NCBI RefSeq assembly: GCF_001437405.1
Contig: NZ_JQBY01000016.1
Coordinates: 1 to 49,916, forward strand
Direction of reading: 5' to 3'
DNA from: Pediococcus ethanolidurans
GTDB taxonomy: Bacteria > Bacillota > Bacilli > Lactobacillales > Lactobacillaceae
Length of the DNA stretch: 49,916 nucleotides
Position numbers and translations under genes: made by a program. The notes below the pieces were generated by a model, which saw nothing but the letters and a program-made list of their open reading frames with translations, had not been told where the DNA came from and made no database searches. Shown here piece by piece: positions 17,497-26,137 of this stretch (position 1 is the stretch's first letter; each line of letters opens with the position of its first letter).

Positions 17497-17557
17497 AAAA
17501 ATCAAAAAGCGGGAAAGCACATTTAAAAAATGAGTTTCACCGCATTTTTTTGATTTT
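17497..17557 (+). terminator. hairpin after ppx that abuts the mvaA ribosome binding site
   Basis: AAAATCAAAAAGCGG pairs with CCGCATTTTTTTGATTTT around a loop with its own short stem. The T7 tract lies inside the right arm, and AGGAG for mvaA follows at once. It could be a ppx terminator, an attenuator for mvaA, or both. Confidence 0.65.
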
Positions 17558-17571
17558 AGGAGAAATAATTC

Positions 17572-18831
17572 ATGAACTTAACACCTTTTTATAAACAAAA
17601 TTATGAACAACGGCTGGCAATGTTGAAAGAAAAACTGGGTTTAACTGATGTCGATGAAGCTTTGATTACTGGAAAAACGGCGACACTTGGTAATCAAACT
17701 ATCGAGAATTATTTGATGGATTTTTCAATACCAGAAGGCGTTGCCGTTAATTTCAAAATTAATGGTAAAGAAAAAGTAGTCCCAATGGCAACAGAGGAAC
17801 CTTCCGTGATCGCAGCTGCCAGCAATGGCGCTAAAATAATAGCAGCGGGGGGAGGGATCCAAGCTTCAACTACCGAACGGTTGATGATGGGACAAGTTTT
17901 AATGGCAAATGTTCAGAAACCAGTTCAATTGACGCAGCGCTTGTTGCAGTACAAACCAGAAATTTTACAAACGGCAAATGATGCTCATCCTTCAATTGTA
18001 AAACGTGGTGGTGGCGCAAAAAAAATCCGTGTGAGAAAATTAGCACATCAATTTATTTCGTTAGATATTTTTATTGATACAAAAGAGGCCATGGGCGCTA
18101 ATATGATTAATGCCATGTTGGAGGCTGTCGCAAAGCTTTTAAAGGTCAAGTTGGGGCAAACCAGTTTGATGGCTATTTTAAGTAATTTAGCTGATGAATG
18201 TTTAGCAACGGCAACCTGCCGAATTCCAGTGAAGGTTTTGACCACAAAGCAACTGAATGGTAAGGAAGTAGCACAGCGCATAGTTCTCGCTAGTGAGGCA
18301 GCTCAGGTAGATCCTTATCGGGCGGCAACGCACAACAAAGGAATCATGAATGGCATAGATGTGGTAGTAATGGCTTCTGGAAACGATTGGCGTGCAATCG
18401 AAAGTAGTGTTCATGCATATGCTGCTCGAGATGGTCACTATCGGGGATTAAGTTGTTGGCAAATTGAAAATGATTTTTTGATAGGAAACTTAACACTACC
18501 TTTACCGGTGGGGTTTGTTGGTGGATCAATTAAACTCAATCAAAAAGCGCAACTCAATCATCGAATTTTGCAGGTAAGTACAGCAAAAGAATTAGAAGAA
18601 GTTTTGGTAAGCGTTGGACTAGCGCAGAATTTGGCGGCCTTAAAAGCCTTAGTTTCAGAGGGAATTCAGCGTGGTCATATGCATTTGCAAGCAAAATCAC
18701 TATTGTTAAGTGTAGGTGCAACAACAGCGGAGTTAGCAGATGCACAAGCAAAATTAGAAAGTGCACCTGTAATAGACCAACAAACAGCACGGCAGATTTT
18801 AAAAGAGTTGCGAGGAGAAAATAATGAGTGA
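17572..18831 (+). CDS. mvaA: class II hydroxymethylglutaryl-CoA reductase
   Basis: Reduces HMG-CoA to mevalonate for isoprenoid synthesis. The 419 residues fit class II enzymes. Key segments are EEPSVIAAASNGAK with the catalytic Glu (about residue 80), EAMGANMINAM in the cofactor-binding domain, GIMNGIDVVVMASGNDWRAIE with the catalytic Lys and Asp regions, and GHMHLQAKSL with the late catalytic His. The family normally reads DAMGANMIN; here Asp is Glu. A clear AGGAG precedes the ATG. The stop lies eight bases inside the next gene, so the two are coupled. No promoter fits between the upstream hairpin and the start, so transcription probably reads through from ppx. Confidence 0.92.
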   Translation: MNLTPFYKQNYEQRLAMLKEKLGLTDVDEALITGKTATLGNQTIENYLMDFSIPEGVAVNFKINGKEKVVPMATEEPSVIAAASNGAKIIAAGGGIQASTTERLMMGQVLMANVQKPVQLTQRLLQYKPEILQTANDAHPSIVKRGGGAKKIRVRKLAHQFISLDIFIDTKEAMGANMINAMLEAVAKLLKVKLGQTSLMAILSNLADECLATATCRIPVKVLTTKQLNGKEVAQRIVLASEAAQVDPYRAATHNKGIMNGIDVVVMASGNDWRAIESSVHAYAARDGHYRGLSCWQIENDFLIGNLTLPLPVGFVGGSIKLNQKAQLNHRILQVSTAKELEEVLVSVGLAQNLAALKALVSEGIQRGHMHLQAKSLLLSVGATTAELADAQAKLESAPVIDQQTARQILKELRGENNE

Positions 18832-19780
18832 CATTAAACTTAATAGTGAAGTAAAAGAGTTATTAGATGAAGTTAATGAGAAAATTTCTGGGGAAGTGAC
18901 ATTTGATTATGGCACAGAGAAATCTGGGTATGTCCGGTATGATCAATCCTATCAAAGTTGGCAAAACGGCGACTTAATCATTCATGTTAAAGATATTACA
19001 GCACCGAATTATACGGTTTCACATGAATTACGACATGCATTATTGGATGCAACTGGCTATCCGATGATTTCTTTTAATTTAACAAGTGGGCACCAGGACT
19101 TTGACGAGCAATTAATGATTGTGACGACCACTTTATACGATACAGTTACTCATTTGAATATTTATAATTGGCAAAAAAGCCATGGCCTATTGACTAATGA
19201 AGTTCAGACTGAATATTTAAAAGGAGTTCAACAGACCATCAAACCTGAAGAAAAAGGCAAAATGGATGGCATGATGCATTTACGATTACTCACACTTTTG
19301 GATGCGTTAGTCTTCTATGGTAATGATTTTGATAAAGTTGCTGATCAATTTCAGCTTGACTATCCAATCTCTTTGCAAGGCGCACAAAAGGTGTATCAAG
19401 AATTGATTCAAAAGCCAGTTGATTCACCGTTTGCACTTCGAAGGACGGTAGTTAAGGCGTTTGAAGCTTTTGATGCGCAACTTGAAAGATGGAATTTACC
19501 AACAGTAGGTGGCAAAGAATTTGTGACGTTAGGTAGTGTCTTTAGTAACCGTCAGTTACGCTTAGAAGTGCGTCAACTTTTTCAAATTTCACATTCAGAA
19601 ATTCAAGATAAAGCAACTAAGCAAAGAGCTTATATCGGAATTGGGGTAACGGATCAACAAAACGCATTTGTTTTACCAACACCACCACAAAATAAATCGG
19701 AAGTATTTTTTAAACACATGTATGGTATGTCGATCAAAGATTTATTTGAGCAGTTGAACTTACCATATTCAGTTCGATAA
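18824..19780 (+). CDS. IpaB/EvcA-type protein with an HELRH metalloprotease-like motif
   Basis: A 318-residue soluble protein of unknown function; lactobacillus relatives are annotated IpaB/EvcA family. The N-terminal third ends in a strand followed by SHELRHALLDATGYP (about residues 66-80), which fits the HExxH zinc-peptidase pattern, and acidic residues lie downstream (HQDFDEQL, about 88-95). The remainder is helical with no signal peptide or membrane segment. It starts inside mvaA (overlap eight bases) with GAGGAG just ahead, so it is translated with HMG-CoA reductase. A metallopeptidase or metal-dependent hydrolase is possible; the function is not established. Confidence 0.75.
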   Translation: MSDIKLNSEVKELLDEVNEKISGEVTFDYGTEKSGYVRYDQSYQSWQNGDLIIHVKDITAPNYTVSHELRHALLDATGYPMISFNLTSGHQDFDEQLMIVTTTLYDTVTHLNIYNWQKSHGLLTNEVQTEYLKGVQQTIKPEEKGKMDGMMHLRLLTLLDALVFYGNDFDKVADQFQLDYPISLQGAQKVYQELIQKPVDSPFALRRTVVKAFEAFDAQLERWNLPTVGGKEFVTLGSVFSNRQLRLEVRQLFQISHSEIQDKATKQRAYIGIGVTDQQNAFVLPTPPQNKSEVFFKHMYGMSIKDLFEQLNLPYSVR

Positions 19781-19795
19781 CGAGAAATCAAATAG

Positions 19796-19824
19796 TTTAC
19801 CTAAACTTCCATTTAGCCTAAACT
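19796..19824 (+). promoter_or_regulatory. possible promoter of the small membrane protein gene
   Basis: TTTACC (19796-19801) and TAAACT (19819-19824) are 17 bases apart, 56 bases before the start codon. Confidence 0.4.
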
Positions 19825-19880
19825 AAAGATAGGATCCAGATGGCGATAAGCGAGATTTTTGATTAAAGGAGATTTGAGCC

Positions 19881-20204
19881 ATGACACGTCAAAACGTTTT
19901 TCAGCAACTTGTTAAATTGAAAAATCGAATGCGCGACTTGACGCGTTTTCAAGTTGTCATAGATTTAATCATGATTTATGCATTTTTGAGAACGGTGTTA
20001 AGTGGGACCACGGTTAATTTGTTTGGAACGGTTCTAACCCAAAATAGTGCGATGGTTGTTACTTTCTTGATTGCGATTATTGACCTGTGTTTTACACAAA
20101 TTCGGAAAAATTATCGTAACGCTGGGCGTAATTTGATTGGCCATTTAGGTGGGCAGTTATCGGAAGATGAAATCTTAGTTATCAGACAGTTTGAAAGATA
20201 TTAA
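19881..20204 (+). CDS. small two-pass membrane protein, unknown
   Basis: A 107-residue protein that I do not recognise. The first 20 residues are basic, then hydrophobic segments lie at about 25-44 and 52-72. The tail is charged (QIRKNYRNAGRNLIGHLGG...). AGGAG is well placed before the ATG. It is a single gene convergent with mleR, sharing a bidirectional terminator. Confidence 0.65.
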   Translation: MTRQNVFQQLVKLKNRMRDLTRFQVVIDLIMIYAFLRTVLSGTTVNLFGTVLTQNSAMVVTFLIAIIDLCFTQIRKNYRNAGRNLIGHLGGQLSEDEILVIRQFERY

Positions 20205-20205
20205 A

Positions 20206-20262
20206 TAAAAAAAGCAATTTCAAGTTTGTTCAATTCACGGAACAAATTGAGGTTGCTTTTTA
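20206..20262. terminator. bidirectional terminator
   Basis: AAAAAGCAATTTCAAGTTTGTTC pairs with GAACAAATTGAGGTTGCTTTTT around an eight-base loop, with A and T tracts on both sides. It lies between the small membrane protein gene and mleR. Confidence 0.8.
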
Positions 20263-21135
20263 ACTTATTTGGAGACAAATGTTGGCGACTTTTTGCTGCA
20301 CCGGTGATAAGAGGTGATTGGTTCGATAAGCCAAACTCATATAAAACTCGGGTTGGGGATCATCTAATAATTCTAATGTAACAACGTTAGGATTATTGAT
20401 CGCCGATTCGGCCAGAAAACCAAGCCCCACGTTTTTTTCGACCATTCCCTGAATAACTTGTGGGTCATTACTTTTATAAATAATTTGTGGACGAAAATGG
20501 TTAGCATGACTGAGTTGTTTTAGAGCTTCGGCATGTACGAAGCTGCTACCAAACGTGATAAAGTCTCTATTTTTAAGATCACGGAACCAAACCTTACCTT
20601 GATGTGCCAATTCACTTTTTTTGCTGACAATGATATGAAATTTGGTTTTGGCAAAGTTTTGGCTGAACAAGCGTGCTGCATCAAAGGGTTCAACTGATCC
20701 CACCAAAGCCATATCTAGAGTTCCATTTAAAAGTAGCTTTAGTAACTCGGCGGAACCATGTTCAACAGGCACAATTTGAGTTAATAAGTTTTGTTTGGAT
20801 AACTCAGCCGCAATCTTTGGAAAGTATGATTGGCTGATGACTGGTGGTAAACCTAAAATTATTTTTCCAGTGTTAATATTCCGAATTTCATTTTGAGCCA
20901 CATTTACTTGATCAAGAATAATATCTGTATGTTCGGCAAGTTGTTGGCCACTCATTGTAGTGGTTAGCTTATGCTGACTGGCGTCACGAACAAACAATTG
21001 TGTTTGAAATTCGGTTTCCAAACGCTTTATGGCGGTACTAATTGTCGGTTGGCTAACGTTAAATGCCGTTGCTACACGAGAAAAATTGCGTTCTTTTACC
21101 ATTGCTTGAAAGTATTCAAAGTCTTTAATATTCAT
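20260..21135 (-). CDS. mleR: LysR-type regulator of the malolactic locus
   Basis: The 291-residue LysR regulator has the N-terminal winged helix-turn-helix (FSRVATAFNVSQPTISTAIKRLE, about residues 18-40) and a periplasmic-binding-fold effector domain. I set the start at MNIKDFEYFQ because AGAGG stands seven bases before it; an upstream extension of 27 residues has no ribosome site. Its place next to the malolactic enzyme gene, with only a PspC-like gene between, matches MleR, which activates malate fermentation in lactic acid bacteria. A LysR-type box lies before the malolactic gene (21617-21631). The name rests on context; LysR specificity cannot be read from sequence. Confidence 0.8.
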   Translation of the reverse strand: MNIKDFEYFQAMVKERNFSRVATAFNVSQPTISTAIKRLETEFQTQLFVRDASQHKLTTTMSGQQLAEHTDIILDQVNVAQNEIRNINTGKIILGLPPVISQSYFPKIAAELSKQNLLTQIVPVEHGSAELLKLLLNGTLDMALVGSVEPFDAARLFSQNFAKTKFHIIVSKKSELAHQGKVWFRDLKNRDFITFGSSFVHAEALKQLSHANHFRPQIIYKSNDPQVIQGMVEKNVGLGFLAESAINNPNVVTLELLDDPQPEFYMSLAYRTNHLLSPVQQKVANICLQIS

Positions 21136-21179
21136 AAACTGCCTCTGATTGTTTCTTAAGTTTTTGAATAAATTGAAAT

Positions 21180-21229
21180 AGCTAACTACGAGTGATTGAA
21201 ACTTTAAAATCATCATAGTTAGCTTTTTA
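21180..21229. terminator. hairpin between mleR and pspC
   Basis: AGCTAACTA (21180-21188) pairs with TAGTTAGCT (21216-21224), with an inner TGAT/ATCA pair and T5 on the plus side. It may be a terminator or a structured mleR leader on the minus strand. Confidence 0.5.
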
Positions 21230-21265
21230 ATTCAGAGTTAAATAGCAACACTAAATTTTTAATAA

Positions 21266-21298
21266 CCAAAAAGAATAATCAAACTAGTCTTGATTATT
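21266..21298 (-). terminator. pspC terminator
   Basis: AATAATCAA and TTGATTATT form a nine-base-pair stem with a seven-base loop. On the minus strand it is followed by CTTTTT. It overlaps the end of the pspC coding region. Confidence 0.6.
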
Positions 21299-21482
21299 GA
21301 TTCTTTTCAGGCATTACCCATGCAGCCACCAAATATAAGATAATGCATGGGATAAAACCGGGAATTGAAATAGCTGCATAAATCACGCGTAATAGTGTTT
21401 TATCAACACCTAGATATTCTGCAAAGCCACCAATCACGCCAGCAATCATTTTATCTGAAGATTTTGTAAGTTTTTTTGTCAT
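21294..21482 (-). CDS. PspC-domain membrane protein
   Basis: A 62-residue protein made almost entirely of a PspC domain: SSDKMIAGVIGGFAEYLGVDKTLLRVIYAAI, then one hydrophobic segment (about residues 33-56). PspC proteins are linked to envelope stress sensing, but small single-domain copies are common in lactobacilli and poorly understood. I chose the internal ATG because GGGAGGG stands six bases before it. It lies between mleR and the malolactic gene on the mleR strand, with a terminator of its own. Whether it belongs to the malolactic system is unknown. Confidence 0.82.
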   Translation of the reverse strand: MTKKLTKSSDKMIAGVIGGFAEYLGVDKTLLRVIYAAISIPGFIPCIILYLVAAWVMPEKNQ

Positions 21483-21616
21483 GTTGAACCCTCCCCTTTT
21501 GACAAAGACTTTTACCACTTTTATTATAACTTTTTGGACTATTAAATTCTATTCAAAAGTACTAAAAAATTATAAAGACGATAAACCGCGTACCTTTGCC
21601 GTTTTAACTAACAACT

Positions 21617-21675
21617 ATTAATATTCTTAATACTTTCTTACAGATTTGACTATAGTTTTCCTAAGCATGTAGACT
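21617..21675 (+). promoter_or_regulatory. malolactic gene promoter with LysR-type box
   Basis: TTGACT (21646-21651) and TAGACT (21670-21675) are 18 bases apart. Upstream is a perfect inverted repeat ATTAA-TATTC-TTAAT (21617-21631), centred about 58 bases before the predicted start of transcription. That fits the T-N11-A type of LysR site. MleR is the obvious candidate to bind it. Confidence 0.6.
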
Positions 21676-21718
21676 AGCTTGCGTTGATACAAAAAGTAAG
21701 TAATTGGAGGTTATTAAT

Positions 21719-23347
21719 ATGACAAAGAGTCCAGTAGAAATTTTAAACAATCCTTTTTTAAATAAAGGAACAGCATTTACCGAAAAAGAACGTCAATCAC
21801 TTGGTTTGGTTGGGTTACTACCACCTTATGTACAAACATTAGATGAGCAGGCTACCCAAACGTATGCCCAGTTTCAGAGTAAAACAAGTGATTTAGAAAA
21901 GAGAATTTTCTTGATGGAAATTTTCAATGAAAATCGCGTTTTATTTTATAAGTTATTCAGTCAGCATGTCGTTGAGTTTATGCCAATCGTTTATGATCCA
22001 ACGATTGCAGACACTATCGAAAACTATAGTGAATTATTTATTCAATCACAAAATGCAGTTTTCTTGTCAATTGACGATCCAGATAGCATGAAAGCTTCAT
22101 TAAAGAATGCAGCTGACGGCCGTGACATTCGTTTAATTGTGGTTACTGATGCGGAAGGAATCTTGGGCATTGGTGATTGGGGAACAAACGGTGTTGATAT
22201 TTCCGTTGGTAAGTTGATGGTTTACACAGCTGCAGCTGGAATTGATCCAAGTCAAGTGATGCCAGTTGTACTTGATGTAGGAACTAACAACCAAGATCTA
22301 TTGAAGAATCCAATGTATCTTGGCAATCGTCACGAACGCGTTACAGGTGACCGTTATTATGAATTTGTTGATCAATTTGTAAAAACTGCTGAAGATTTGT
22401 TCCCTAAGTTATACCTTCACTTTGAAGACTTTGGCCGTGGTAACGCAGCTAATATTTTAAATAAGTATAAGGATCAAATCACCACGTTCAATGATGATAT
22501 TCAGGGAACTGGAATTATTGTTTTGGCAGGGATTCTTGGTGCTTTAAATGTTTCTAAACAAAAAATGACCGATCAAGTTTATCTATCATTTGGTGCTGGA
22601 ACTGCTGGTGCAGGAATTACAAAACGAATTTACGATGAATTTTTGCAACAAGGTTTATCAGAGGCAGAAGCTAAAAAACATTTCTATTTAGTTGATAAGC
22701 AAGGCTTGTTATTTGATGATGATGAAACATTGACACCAGAGCAAAAACCATTTGCGCGTTCCCGCTCGGAATTTGCGAACGCTGACGAGTTAACAACCTT
22801 AGAAGCTGCTGTTAAAGCTGTTCACCCAACTATTTTGGTAGGAACTTCAACACAACCTGGAACCTTTACAGAAGCCATCGTGAAAGAAATGGCTGCTCAT
22901 ACAGAGCGTCCAATTATTTTCCCATTATCAAATCCAACTAAACTTGCAGAAGCAAAAGCAGAAGATTTGATCAAATGGAGTGATGGAAAGGCGCTTGTAG
23001 CTACTGGTATTCCAGCTGCTGATGTGGAATATAAGGGTGTTAGTTACCAGATTGGCCAAGCCAACAATGCGTTAGTATATCCTGGTTTAGGTTTAGGTGT
23101 GATTGCTTCAACTGCTAAAGTTTTAAATGATGAGATGATTTCAAAGGCTGCCCATTCCTTAGGTGGAATTGTTGATGGTAGTAAACCAGGAGCTGCAGTT
23201 TTACCTCCTGTTTCTAAACTTGACCAATTCTCATACACGGTTGCTAAGGCCGTAGCGCAAAGTGCGGTTGATCAAAAACTAAATAAAGAATCCATTTCAG
23301 ATGTTGATAAGACAATTACCGACATGAAATGGGAACCAAAATATTAA
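21719..23347 (+). CDS. mleA: malolactic enzyme
   Basis: Converts L-malate to L-lactate and CO2 with NAD+ and Mn2+, raising pH and helping build a proton gradient. The 542 residues match malolactic enzymes of lactic acid bacteria (about 540). Motifs: the catalytic Tyr region [10 protein letters not shown] (about residues 85-95), FNDDIQGTG with metal ligands, [11 protein letters not shown] for NAD and [12 protein letters not shown] with the late Asn. Malic enzymes share the fold, but the MleR neighbour and malate permease favour malolactic enzyme. The start at 21719 follows GGAGG by eight bases; the upstream TTG overlaps that site and is rejected. Confidence 0.9.
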   Translation: MTKSPVEILNNPFLNKGTAFTEKERQSLGLVGLLPPYVQTLDEQATQTYAQFQSKTSDLEKRIFLMEIFNENRVLFYKLFSQHVVEFMPIVYDPTIADTIENYSELFIQSQNAVFLSIDDPDSMKASLKNAADGRDIRLIVVTDAEGILGIGDWGTNGVDISVGKLMVYTAAAGIDPSQVMPVVLDVGTNNQDLLKNPMYLGNRHERVTGDRYYEFVDQFVKTAEDLFPKLYLHFEDFGRGNAANILNKYKDQITTFNDDIQGTGIIVLAGILGALNVSKQKMTDQVYLSFGAGTAGAGITKRIYDEFLQQGLSEAEAKKHFYLVDKQGLLFDDDETLTPEQKPFARSRSEFANADELTTLEAAVKAVHPTILVGTSTQPGTFTEAIVKEMAAHTERPIIFPLSNPTKLAEAKAEDLIKWSDGKALVATGIPAADVEYKGVSYQIGQANNALVYPGLGLGVIASTAKVLNDEMISKAAHSLGGIVDGSKPGAAVLPPVSKLDQFSYTVAKAVAQSAVDQKLNKESISDVDKTITDMKWEPKY

Positions 23348-23446
23348 ACAGTTTGAATAATCATTTTTAAGTTAATTGAAGGTATAACGTATAAATTGTT
23401 TTATAATTGGCAACCTAAAGTAGTTTAGCAAATAGGGGGCTATATC

Positions 23447-24838
23447 TTGTCAGATTATCGAATAGAAGAGGATACCTTGGGGCCTGTTAAAGTCCCAGTA
23501 GATGCACTGTGGGGAGCTCAAACACAGAGAAGCCTACAGAATTTCTCTACTGGTGAAAAAATGCCTCTGGTACTGATTAAAGTGCTACTTCAACTGAAAA
23601 AAGCAGCAGCCGTTGCCAATAAGGATGCAGGAGAAATTTCTTCAGAAAAAGCGACTTTAATTGTTACGGCAATAAATCAGTTACTTAGTCTGGATGATGA
23701 TCAGTTGCGAAAAAATTTTCCGTTGGTTGTTTATCAAACTGGTTCGGGTACGCAGACTAATATGAATGTAAATGAAGTTGTGGCAAACATGGCTAAGAGA
23801 CTGAATTCAAAAGTTGAAATTTTGCCTAACGATGATGTTAATCATGGTCAAAGCTCAAATGATATTTTTCCAACAGCAATGAATATTACTGCGGCGTTTT
23901 CAATTGAAAAATTGGAGAATGCAGTGCAGCATTTAATTGATAAATTAGCTGCTAAACAAAAAGAATTTTGGCGAGTTGTCAAAATTGGTCGAACACATTT
24001 ACAGGATGCCACACCAATAACTTTTGGCCAGGAAATTAGTGGTTGGAAGAGTATGTTGGAGCACGATTTGAGTTACTTAAAAGAGCTAAGTGGTACGTTA
24101 AATGAGTTAGCAATCGGTGGTACAGCAGTTGGTACGGGACTGAATGCAGCACCTCATTTTGCAGAACAGGTTGCGCAAAAAATGAGTGCCGTTTATGGAA
24201 TCGACTTCACGGCTGATACCAATAAGTTTTATGGATTGGCTGCGCATTCCAGCTTGAATGTTGTTCATGGAGCTATGAAGACCTTAGCAAGCGATTTAAT
24301 AAAGATTGCTAATGATGTGCGTTTCTTAGCGAGTGGGCCTCGAGCAGGCTATGGCGAAATAAGGATTCCGGCTAATGAACCAGGTTCATCAATTATGCCG
24401 GGTAAAGTGAATCCCACCCAGGCAGAGGCCATTACAATGGCAGCCGTTCGCGTAATTGGAAATGACGTTGTGATTTCGTTAGCAGCTAGTCAAGGAAATT
24501 TTGAAATGAATGTCTATAAGCCAGTGATTATCAGTACTTTTCTTGAATCTGCAACCCTATTGACTGGAACAATGACTAATTTTACTGATTTAATGATTGC
24601 TGGATTGACGGTTAATCCGGATCGAATGAAAGAATTGGTTGATCGTTCTTTGATGATGGTAACGGCTTTATCTCCGCATATTGGTTACCATGCTAGTGCC
24701 AAAATTGCCCAACAGGCTCAAAAAGATGGTAGTACATTACGTCAGACCGCAATCCAGTCGGGAGAAGTCACGGCTAAACAGTATGATGCGTGGGTTGATC
24801 CGGTAAAAATGACAGGAATTAATAAGCAACAAAAATAA
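23447..24838 (+). CDS. fumC: class II fumarate hydratase
   Basis: Interconverts fumarate and L-malate. The 463-residue protein has the class II signature GSSIMPGKVNPTQAEA (about residues 314-329) on the flexible catalytic loop. It also has SGTQTNMNVNEV, HGQSSNDIFPTAM and GRTHLQDATP. GKVNP rather than AKVNP and NPTQ favour fumarase over aspartase. The start is TTG, seven bases behind AGGGGG; there is no ATG near by. It lies between the malolactic gene and the permease, so it may feed malate made from fumarate into decarboxylation or the reverse. TATAAT at 23402-23407 may give it a promoter of its own. Confidence 0.92.
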   Translation: MSDYRIEEDTLGPVKVPVDALWGAQTQRSLQNFSTGEKMPLVLIKVLLQLKKAAAVANKDAGEISSEKATLIVTAINQLLSLDDDQLRKNFPLVVYQTGSGTQTNMNVNEVVANMAKRLNSKVEILPNDDVNHGQSSNDIFPTAMNITAAFSIEKLENAVQHLIDKLAAKQKEFWRVVKIGRTHLQDATPITFGQEISGWKSMLEHDLSYLKELSGTLNELAIGGTAVGTGLNAAPHFAEQVAQKMSAVYGIDFTADTNKFYGLAAHSSLNVVHGAMKTLASDLIKIANDVRFLASGPRAGYGEIRIPANEPGSSIMPGKVNPTQAEAITMAAVRVIGNDVVISLAASQGNFEMNVYKPVIISTFLESATLLTGTMTNFTDLMIAGLTVNPDRMKELVDRSLMMVTALSPHIGYHASAKIAQQAQKDGSTLRQTAIQSGEVTAKQYDAWVDPVKMTGINKQQK

Positions 24839-24895
24839 ATTTTAAACTCAAATAAAAAAATAAAATTAGATTTCCTAAGTGAAAGAAGGTTTATC

Positions 24896-25861
24896 ATGGC
24901 TTTTATAACTTCCGTTGAAAGCATTGTAACAATTTTACTAATGATGGCCCTAGGTTATTTACTTCGCCGAATTGGCTGGTTTGATGATAACTTTAGTGGT
25001 AGTATTTCAAAATTAATTATGAATGTGGCATTACCAGCGTCAATTTTTGTGTCGGTAATGAAGTATTTAACTCTACACAAATTGATTAGCCTCTCAAGCG
25101 GATTAATTTATTCGTTTGGCAGCGTCATTATTGGGTATATTATTGCTTGGCTAGCTGTTAAGGTTTTGCGTGTACGTCCGGGACGTCGTGGAATTTTCAT
25201 GAATACAGTTGTGAATGCAAACACAATTTTTATTGGTTTGCCATTGAATATTGCTTTGTTTGGTTCGATTAGTTTGCCATATTTCTTAGTTTATTATGTG
25301 ACTAATACGGTTTCGACTTGGGCATTTGGTGTATTCTTGATCTCAAATGATGATCCAACGAAGAAAAAGGGTGAAAAAGGTTCTGGTAATTTTAACTGGA
25401 AGAAACTTTTGCCACCACCATTGTTAGGATTCTTGGTTGCGTTGGTTTGGTTGGTTTTGAGTTTGCCGGTGCCTGATTGGGCAAATAACACGTTGTCTTA
25501 TGTCGGTAATTTGGTTACACCGCTATCATTGATTTATATTGGAATTGTGTTGGCGGATGCTGGATTGAAGAGTATTAAGTTTGATAGGGATACGATTTTT
25601 GCGTTGTTGGGTCGTTTTGTGTTGTCACCGATTGTGATCACGATGTTGATTATGTGGGGTGCAAGTATGGGGCATGCAATTCCAACGATGGAAATGCAGA
25701 CGTTGATAGTGCAGGCGGCGGCTCCAGGTTTGGCGGTAATGCCAATTTTGGCGAATGAATCGCATGGAGATGTGGAGTACGCGACAAACTTGGTGACGAC
25801 GAGTACGATTCTCTTTATTGTGGTGGTACCGATTGTGATGAGTTTGATTCAGTTTGTATAA
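24896..25861 (+). CDS. mleP: AEC-family malate permease
   Basis: The 321-residue transporter has about ten hydrophobic segments in two halves, each with a broken helix: NVALPASIFVSV (about residues 43-54) and VNANTIFIGLPL (about 105-116) in the first, and the late QAAAPGLAVMPILAN. This is the auxin efflux carrier family, which includes malate permeases of malolactic loci. GAAGGT precedes the ATG, 57 bases behind fumC. It very likely exchanges or imports malate for the malolactic enzyme; specificity comes from context. The codons near its end become GC-poor and repetitive, with no break. Confidence 0.85.
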   Translation: MAFITSVESIVTILLMMALGYLLRRIGWFDDNFSGSISKLIMNVALPASIFVSVMKYLTLHKLISLSSGLIYSFGSVIIGYIIAWLAVKVLRVRPGRRGIFMNTVVNANTIFIGLPLNIALFGSISLPYFLVYYVTNTVSTWAFGVFLISNDDPTKKKGEKGSGNFNWKKLLPPPLLGFLVALVWLVLSLPVPDWANNTLSYVGNLVTPLSLIYIGIVLADAGLKSIKFDRDTIFALLGRFVLSPIVITMLIMWGASMGHAIPTMEMQTLIVQAAAPGLAVMPILANESHGDVEYATNLVTTSTILFIVVVPIVMSLIQFV

Positions 25862-25870
25862 AAAAGCAGA

Positions 25871-25988
25871 GTGTTCAAGAGAGCGAATAGCTTCTGAGCA
25901 TAGCTTAAGAGCCCCAATGATTCGGTTTAGGAATCGTTGGGGTTCTGTAGCTAAGCGGAGGAAGCTGCTCTCTTGAACACGTTTCGGC
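25871..25988 (+). repeat. post-stop hairpin element, copy A
   Basis: The outer arms GTGTTCAAGAGAGC (25871-25884) and GCTCTCTTGAACAC (25967-25980) pair perfectly, and CGTTTCGGC-type sequence follows. The inner stem GAGCCCCAATGATTC/GGAATCGTTGGGGTTC closes a short loop. It begins nine bases after the mleP stop. Copies B and C at 45229-45348 and 45436-45552 keep the fold with different paired bases. Confidence 0.8.
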
Positions 25989-26029
25989 TATAAAAATAGA
26001 ACACTTTACCATCTAAAAATAAAAAAGCA

Positions 26030-26083
26030 TTCAAAAATAGTCGGCCCTGACACTTGTAACGTCGGAGCAGACTATTTTTTGAA
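26030..26083 (+). terminator. malolactic operon terminator
   Basis: TTCAAAAATAGTC (26030-26042) pairs with GACTATTTTTTGAA (26070-26083), with an inner CTGAC/GTCGG stem. It lies beyond repeat copy A, so the repeat is probably part of the mleP transcript. Confidence 0.75.
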
Positions 26084-26137
26084 CCCTAAAGTTGTGATAG
26101 ACTAGGCTTAAAATATCAACAAATTGAGGCGTAAAAA

